Part shown: piece after piece, positions 60,793-64,000 of the stretch | Layout of the letters: each line of letters begins with the position of its first letter | Numbering within the stretch: position 1 is the first letter of the stretch | Assembly (NCBI GenBank): GCA_013339895.1 | Contig: JABACO010000016.1 | Location: 5,322,914-5,386,913, forward strand | Source: Ephydatia muelleri | Taxonomy: Eukaryota > Porifera > Demospongiae > Spongillida > Spongillidae | Reading direction: 5' to 3' | DNA: 64,000 nt | Program-made: the position numbers and the translations under genes | Notes under the pieces: generated by a model | What the model was told of the DNA's origin: nothing | Seen by the model: only the letters and a program-made list of their open reading frames with translations | The model's database searches: none

Positions 60793-61776
60793 CTAAGACA
60801 GTAATGCTTTCTTCTCCTCATCTGATGCAGTTGAGCTTCGAATGAACATAAACCTAATTCCTGACTTCCGGATTGCCCATTGTAGAGCAGGGATGATTAT
60901 CAGGTCATAGTAGATCCAAATACCAATAAACAAGATGATGTAACCAACAGGTTGAAGGAATTCAAATTGCTGCCACCCAACTGCAAGGGAGATGACCCAG
61001 ATGATGATGCTACGAAGGGTATCAAGAACCATCCTGGTGGTGGCATTCATTGTCTTGGTGACAGTGAGTCCAGCAAAGTTGAAGAAGGCAATGCTGAACA
61101 CCAGCCCAAGAGATGGAACAAGCACATAAGGAGTGTATGCCCACTGCTTGAATGCATCTATGGTGTCCTCAAAACGTGCATGCTCCTGCCAGGAGGACGA
61201 TGACTGAGGAAGGTGCCAAGGGATGAAGTACATTGGGATCAGAAGAAGGGCGAGCACGGAGAACCCAAAGATACCCTCTAAACCAACACCTTGGAGAGGA
61301 TGGGTCTTATACTTTTTCAAAATTTTCTCCTCAATTGTCATCTGAACAGCCGTGATTATCTGAGCCAGGATTATCAGTAGGTCACCTGCTAGCACAGTGT
61401 TCCTGTTAAGACCTGGATCCCCCCCACTGAATACATAGTCACCTACTCCAACCACTACCAGACCAACTATGACCATTACCATTCCTACCCAGTTGTAGGT
61501 CTTTAATTTGTTTCCAAGAAAGGCAACAGACAGAAGACCAGTGAAAATGATGACACTTCCTCTCAACATCTGGAAGCTAGCAGCAAAGGTCCAGGTGAGT
61601 CCCACATACATGATGGATGTCCCGAAAAGGTCACACATGGCAGGAATGGCCCAAACCAAAGGATTGAATTTTTGATCACCAAAAGCAGACAAGTCTTGGT
61701 TTTGAAACTTTTTGTAGAAGAACCAGATCCTGAAGGCAATATAGCAAAGTGATTCTCCCAAAAACATGGTGGCAGC
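60793..61776 (-). CDS. SLC35F6-like: SLC35F6-like copy D, intact main exon
   Basis: A single exon of 984 bp starts after a CTACAG acceptor at 61776 with AATMFLGESLCYIAFRIWFF and ends at a TAA at 60793. It encodes 327 residues covering nine or so membrane helices of SLC35F6, including the DMT-type repeats (AASFQMLRGSVIIFTGLLSV; VGLVVVGVGDYVF; FSIAFFNFAGLTVTKTMNAT) and a basic tail with an acidic EEKKALLS end, like the lysosome-type leucine tail in the family. With the two short upstream exons seen in B and C the protein would be near 380 residues; human SLC35F6 has 371. Those exons were not found between 61777 and 64000 and presumably lie beyond the window. Confidence 0.92.
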   Translation of the reverse strand, partial: AATMFLGESLCYIAFRIWFFYKKFQNQDLSAFGDQKFNPLVWAIPAMCDLFGTSIMYVGLTWTFAASFQMLRGSVIIFTGLLSVAFLGNKLKTYNWVGMVMVIVGLVVVGVGDYVFSGGDPGLNRNTVLAGDLLIILAQIITAVQMTIEEKILKKYKTHPLQGVGLEGIFGFSVLALLLIPMYFIPWHLPQSSSSWQEHARFEDTIDAFKQWAYTPYVLVPSLGLVFSIAFFNFAGLTVTKTMNATTRMVLDTLRSIIIWVISLAVGWQQFEFLQPVGYIILFIGIWIYYDLIIIPALQWAIRKSGIRFMFIRSSTASDEEKKALLS

Positions 61777-62990
61777 CTGTAGGAGAAAATGGCATACATG
61801 CCTTGTCAAATTTACTACATCTTATACACAACAAGATGGTTGTGTATGTATTACATTGCAGTATAATGCCTACAAGTGTGTATGCCATCACCAACAGGAT
61901 CCATCAATTATTATGGGTATAAATTAAAAACACAAATGAATGACAACTGACGAACCAGTATTCCATTTGACCAATTAATGACGCTGGGTAGGTTCAGAAC
62001 AAACTGATATGTTACTTGTAGCTCTAAATGCATGTATGGTGTCCTCAAGGAATAATTACCACACTGTACTTGAAACAGCATAATACCTGTCACTGCAAAT
62101 ACAGCATACAGTATTTGTGATTTGCTAGTCTGGTGTCTTGGGTCTAGGCAGTATCCAATTGTGATTTGCTGATATGTTCAACATATACATTACTAGGTGT
62201 TATGCGACCTCGAGGGCTACAAATTCCATGTGTAATGTGATAGGCAGCACAGCAAACATATCTCTGAGCATCATCATGAAGGTATGTTTGTACACCTGGA
62301 TGCAGAGAGCTTCACTTACGAAACATGGATAGAAGTTTGTAGAAGGGATTAGACCTTAACCATTCTAGCCCAAGATATAAATGTATGACAAGCATGTGTG
62401 TGCTGTTGGATTTCAGTTCTGGTGCACAGTAATGAAATGGCATTAATCTCAATTTCTGTTCACCCAGGTGTACAAACGACTTCGGGGACATTGCACTTTT
62501 ACTTCTAAAATAACCTGATGTTGTAAGTCTATAAAGCTAGTTACAACAAATTCAGCAGCTGCAACTACACTAGAAATTTAAAATGTATAGGAAGCCATTG
62601 TATGAATGAGGTTTCATTACAAGTTGCATTCTCCTGACGTAGTGTAACATGTGAGTGTAGTAGAACAGATGGCAAATAGCAGACCCTTCATTCAATGTGA
62701 GGGTGTGGCCACATGAGACTTTTTATCTTTGTTTGGAAAGGTGGAGATGCATTTTTCCCATGGAATTCATAACTCCAGCAATGTACATTTACATGCACAC
62801 ACAATGAACCTCAACCGTTCTCTATATTGCAGTTACTTCTCAGTGATGGAATCCACTAGTTCCAGGTTAAGCCATTTGGAGGCCATACTGTATATAAAAT
62901 GTACTCGTGTGCATGATGTTTAGGACACTTTTAACAATAGCGTTCCATCATGATGTGGTTATGCATGGGGGCAGAGATGTGGTTATGCAC

Positions 62991-63022
<32 letters not shown>

Positions 63023-63166
63023 AGATGTGGTTATGCAAGGGGGCAGAGAAGTTACCGGATTGTTGTAACATCCTGAAAGCTAGTACTTTTGAAGCTCTGT
63101 AATGCTGAAAAGGGTAACATCCTCCCCCTCCATAGTGCTCTCATGGACATGGGATACCCTGTTCGC
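61777..63166. other. Intron or upstream sequence of SLC35F6 copy D
   Basis: No coding exon recognised. GGTTATGCA(C/T)GGGGGCAGAGATG is repeated three times around the poly-G tract at 62991-63019. Confidence 0.5.
62991..63019. repeat. Poly-G tract between short direct repeats
   Basis: About 29 G bases. The flanking phrase GCAGAGATGTGGTTATGCA occurs on both sides, so the tract probably expanded within a small tandem repeat. Confidence 0.88.
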
Positions 63167-64000
63167 CACTGCGTAAAAAAATGTGTTTGCGCATGTAGTA
63201 AACACTACGTAAACATGATGTAAAGGTCACGTTTACGTATATTTACTTGTATTTACGACGACGCAAACCTGATGTTTACATGACGGTGTAAATATGGTAA
63301 AGGCTGGTTTTACTCATGTTTGCGCATCGCAAAGATGATGTTAAATGTAACATTTGCAATAGCTTTACACAAGGTATACAAAGGTGTTCTATAAATACAC
63401 AACATTATGACGTCTATTTTACACCAGGCCTATAGTTTAATAATAACTTTGTTCAGTAAAAAAATTATTAATATCAATACATATGCATACATTACATGTA
63501 CAACGGTCACGATAACTAAAATTAACAGTCAGACACTTTTGCCCATGCAGACCAGGATGGTGGAGGTTTCGCTGTAGTTCCGTACGGCGAGGATGGTTCA
63601 GCTCCCCACGGCACCCGTTTGCGGCACATTTCAGCTGCTCTTGGTGTTCTTTTTCTTGCTGTTTTGCGATCGAGGGATTGGAACATTTCGTTCACGCTTT
63701 GATTTCTCCACGGGAGAGTGTGGATGAGGAGCACCTTTAATCGTTCCCCCATGTGCTCATCCTCACCCGATTCCTCGGCGCTTTCTTCAGAAGACATGTA
63801 CTCATTTTGAAGAATAGCAGAAAACTTTTCTTTCTGCTCCTGCGTTAAAGTATAGTTGAACCCGACAAAGCGACTTTACGATTCTGAAGTTTCTGCATGC
63901 CAAATGATTATTGAATACTGAATGATAAAATACGCATCGCGATAAATTCTGCATAGTCATAAACGTACGTGGTGCTTTCGCTGAAGTCTTCGTTGTTTTT
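63167..64000. mobile_element. Left end of a CACTA-like transposon, continues beyond the window
   Basis: CACTGCGTAAAAAAATGTG at 63167 has the CACTG start of animal CACTA elements. It is followed by about 200 bp of repeated GTTTACG, GTAAAC and TTTGCGCA words, typical of subterminal transposase-binding repeats. The other end is outside the window. Confidence 0.45.
63522..63797 (-). CDS. Short transposon-associated protein, 91 aa
   Basis: The minus-strand frame starts MSSEESAEESGEDEHMGERL and ends WAKVSDC with a stop at 63522. It has an acidic start, then LPWRNQSVNEMFQSLDRKTA and a basic, Pro-rich end. The LPWRS..V...F..LD pattern with a PS.P..P..W end is one I associate with hypothetical proteins of invertebrate DNA transposons; no biochemical role is known to me. 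It lies about 350 bp inside the presumed CACTA-like terminus, and may be one exon of a longer gene running past 63797. Confidence 0.45.
   Translation of the reverse strand: MSSEESAEESGEDEHMGERLKVLLIHTLPWRNQSVNEMFQSLDRKTARKRTPRAAEMCRKRVPWGAEPSSPYGTTAKPPPSWSAWAKVSDC

Overview
This is animal (metazoan) nuclear DNA with spliced genes, many microsatellites and dense transposon debris. The host genes are transporters and a planar-polarity/cilia protein, and introns run from about 60 bp to over 1 kb. The gene content fits an invertebrate such as a sponge or another early-branching animal, but species cannot be fixed from the sequence. There are 100 Ns at 40900-40999, so order and distance across that point are assembly inference.

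Layout. 1-4896: a decayed Ty3/gypsy retrotransposon whose 5' end lies outside the window. 4897-5470 and 21179-21860: two diverged copies of one segment flanking the first host gene. 5678-21046 (minus): a 25-exon gene for a P-protein (OCA2)-like membrane transporter. Nearly all splice phases can be followed, and introns hold a piggyBac-like MITE and two long palindromic foldback elements. 21909-22536 (+): three exons resembling the C-terminal part of WDPCP/fritz. 23186-23419 (minus): the last part of an SLC35F6-like exon, cut off where a hAT transposase begins. 26-28 kb: a tandem duplication and a second foldback element. 28946-31660: a complete but internally deleted hAT element with 5-bp target duplications. 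31968-40256: a pogo/Tigger-like element split by a 5.2-kb CACTA-like element, which itself carries a BEN-domain-type gene, a transposase remnant and a 154-bp satellite.

40582-40836 (minus): the last two exons of a second OCA2-like gene, running into the gap. 42098-43986 (+) and 44635-46189 (minus): SLC35F6 copy B and a WDPCP-like copy, tail to tail, forming the inverted counterpart of the 21.9-23.4 kb block. The WDPCP copy has a MITE inserted in an exon, and that MITE carries another MITE. 49.8-54.0 kb: a 173-bp satellite inside a possible large inverted-repeat element. 55155-57261 (+): SLC35F6 copy C, a mosaic broken by a coding minisatellite. 57.8-60.6 kb: a third satellite. 60793-61776 (minus): SLC35F6 copy D, the only copy with an intact main exon. 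63167-64000: the left end of another CACTA-like element.

The window reads as a region where a small set of host genes (OCA2-like, SLC35F6-like, WDPCP-like) has been duplicated directly and in inverted orientation, with transposons inserted in and between the copies. Only the first OCA2-like gene and SLC35F6 copy D look functional from the sequence alone.
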